From Candidatus Geothermarchaeota archaeon (GTDB taxonomy: Archaea; Thermoproteota; Nitrososphaeria; Geothermarchaeales; JAUWBL01), in contig JAUWBL010000009.1 of NCBI GenBank assembly GCA_030601715.1, forward strand, positions 1-12,905: DNA of 12,905 nt. The letters run 5' to 3'. The notes under the pieces are model-generated. The model saw only the letters and a program-made list of their open reading frames with translations, had not been told where the DNA came from and searched no databases. Position 1 is the first letter of the stretch. Each line of letters begins with the position of its first letter. Positions 12,199 through 12,905 of this stretch are shown piece after piece. Position numbers and translations under genes: made by a program.

Positions 12199-12905
12199 GA
12201 TCCAGGTGGTTGCGGCGTCAACTATTCTTACAGGAACGACCTGACCGATAGGCCAATCATCCTTCAGCACCACCGGTTTGTAGGCGTAGTTTCTCCCAAC
12301 CATCCCTTCCTTTCCTCTCTCGTCCACCAAGACTCTTCCCCGCCAGCCCAGCCACATGCTGTTCCTCTTCCACGAGATCTCATGGACGAGCCTGGTAAGA
12401 CGTATGCTCCTCTCCTTTATCGTCTCGGTGGGCACCCGTTTCATCTGCTTGGCCCTCGTCCCCGGTCTAGGGAAGAACTTCGAGACGTTGACCACATCTG
12501 GCTCCGTTCTCCGAACAACATCAAGAGTATCCTCGAAGTCCGACTCCCTCTCCCCCGGGTGCCCGACGATGATGTCCGTGGCGATGGTGAATCTCTCGCC
12601 GAGTTCCTTCCTAACTGTTTGAACTATGTCTATGTAGTCTCCAGCAGTGTGTCCCCTCTGCATCACGCGGAGAACTTCATCGCTACCGCTCTGAACAGGT
12701 ATGTGAAGGAAATCGAAGAGTTTCCTGTTCTCCGTGAAGGTCCGGACAAGTTCATCCAGGTATCCCTTCAAGAAGCGAGGATTCGCCATCCCGACCCTCA
12801 CCCGAAAATAGCCCCCTATCTCGCCGATCAGTCTCAGTAGCGAGACTAAGCTAGTTCCGTCCCTGAGATCCTGGGCGTATGGGCCCAAGTCCACTCCCGT
12901 CAACC
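12178..12905 (-). CDS. tRNA t6A37 methylthiotransferase (CDKAL1/MiaB family), C-terminal part
   Basis: The gene enters from the right edge; the apparent start at 12903 is an internal Leu of the family's LTGVD motif, so about 242 C-terminal residues are present. In this radical-SAM/TRAM family the archaeal and eukaryotic members add a methylthio group to N6-threonylcarbamoyladenosine at position 37 of ANN-decoding tRNAs. Visible are the distal radical-SAM barrel segments LHIPVQSGSDEVLRVMQRGHT, TDIIVGHPGE and FFPRPGTRAKQM, then a C-terminal TRAM domain (last ~60 residues, from about WRGRVLVDERG). The radical-SAM CxxxCxxC cluster and the N-terminal domain would lie outside the window. A SAM-consuming enzyme next to a SAM by-product operon fits but may be coincidental. 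The last 21 bases overlap the PHP gene in antisense. Confidence 0.93.
   Translation of the reverse strand, partial: LTGVDLGPYAQDLRDGTSLVSLLRLIGEIGGYFRVRVGMANPRFLKGYLDELVRTFTENRKLFDFLHIPVQSGSDEVLRVMQRGHTAGDYIDIVQTVRKELGERFTIATDIIVGHPGERESDFEDTLDVVRRTEPDVVNVSKFFPRPGTRAKQMKRVPTETIKERSIRLTRLVHEISWKRNSMWLGWRGRVLVDERGKEGMVGRNYAYKPVVLKDDWPIGQVVPVRIVDAATTWILGHPLS

Noticed and set aside
1..12905. CRISPR arrays, insertion sequences, prophage or defence genes
   Set aside because: No repeat-spacer pattern, transposase, integrase or phage protein is seen; the region looks like core genome.

Overview
The window is archaeal, at roughly mid-50s % G+C, and almost entirely coding. It carries 13 protein genes, two of them cut by the window edges. 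The archaeal assignment rests on aIF2-beta, aIF1A, DUF424, a RIO1-type kinase, a eukaryote/archaeal-type MetRS, a CDKAL1-type tRNA methylthiotransferase and the two-subunit phosphomevalonate dehydratase. Many starts are TTG or GTG, and TATA-like boxes sit at archaeal spacing. The lineage cannot be fixed from sequence reading alone. The mevalonate variant argues against Haloarchaea, Thermoplasmatales and Sulfolobales, which use other routes. A TACK/Bathyarchaeia-like or related mesophilic or moderately thermophilic archaeon is a guess.

Region 1 (1-3663) is a lower mevalonate pathway cluster. Four overlapping plus-strand genes encode a UbiD-family decarboxylase (C-terminal part only), the large and small subunits of aconitase X-type phosphomevalonate dehydratase, and isopentenyl phosphate kinase. 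A convergent ubiX encodes the enzyme that makes the prenylated FMN needed by UbiD. Together they would convert 5-phosphomevalonate to trans-anhydromevalonate 5-phosphate, then to isopentenyl phosphate, then to IPP, and supply the decarboxylase cofactor.

Region 2 (3793-5854, minus strand) is a translation block: aIF2-beta, DUF424, aIF1A and RIO1 kinase, with ubiX downstream in the same direction. Hairpins sit on or next to the stop codons of DUF424 and aIF1A.

Region 3 (5855-6138) is the divergent promoter region between aIF2-beta and the next operon. It holds two TATA-like boxes, a 9-bp perfect hairpin, a second hairpin and a short direct repeat, and no recognisable gene.

Region 4 (6139-12198, plus strand) is a tightly packed operon: an MTA-phosphorylase-family enzyme with a 6-oxopurine (methylthioinosine) signature, an MTA/SAH deaminase, an S-adenosyl/S-inosylhomocysteine hydrolase, MetRS and a PHP phosphoesterase. 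The first three would recycle the two nucleoside by-products of SAM use, probably through deaminated inosine intermediates. MetRS links this to methionine use.

Region 5 (12178-12905, minus strand) is the C-terminal part of a CDKAL1/MiaB-type tRNA methylthiotransferase, overlapping the PHP gene tail to tail by 21 bases.
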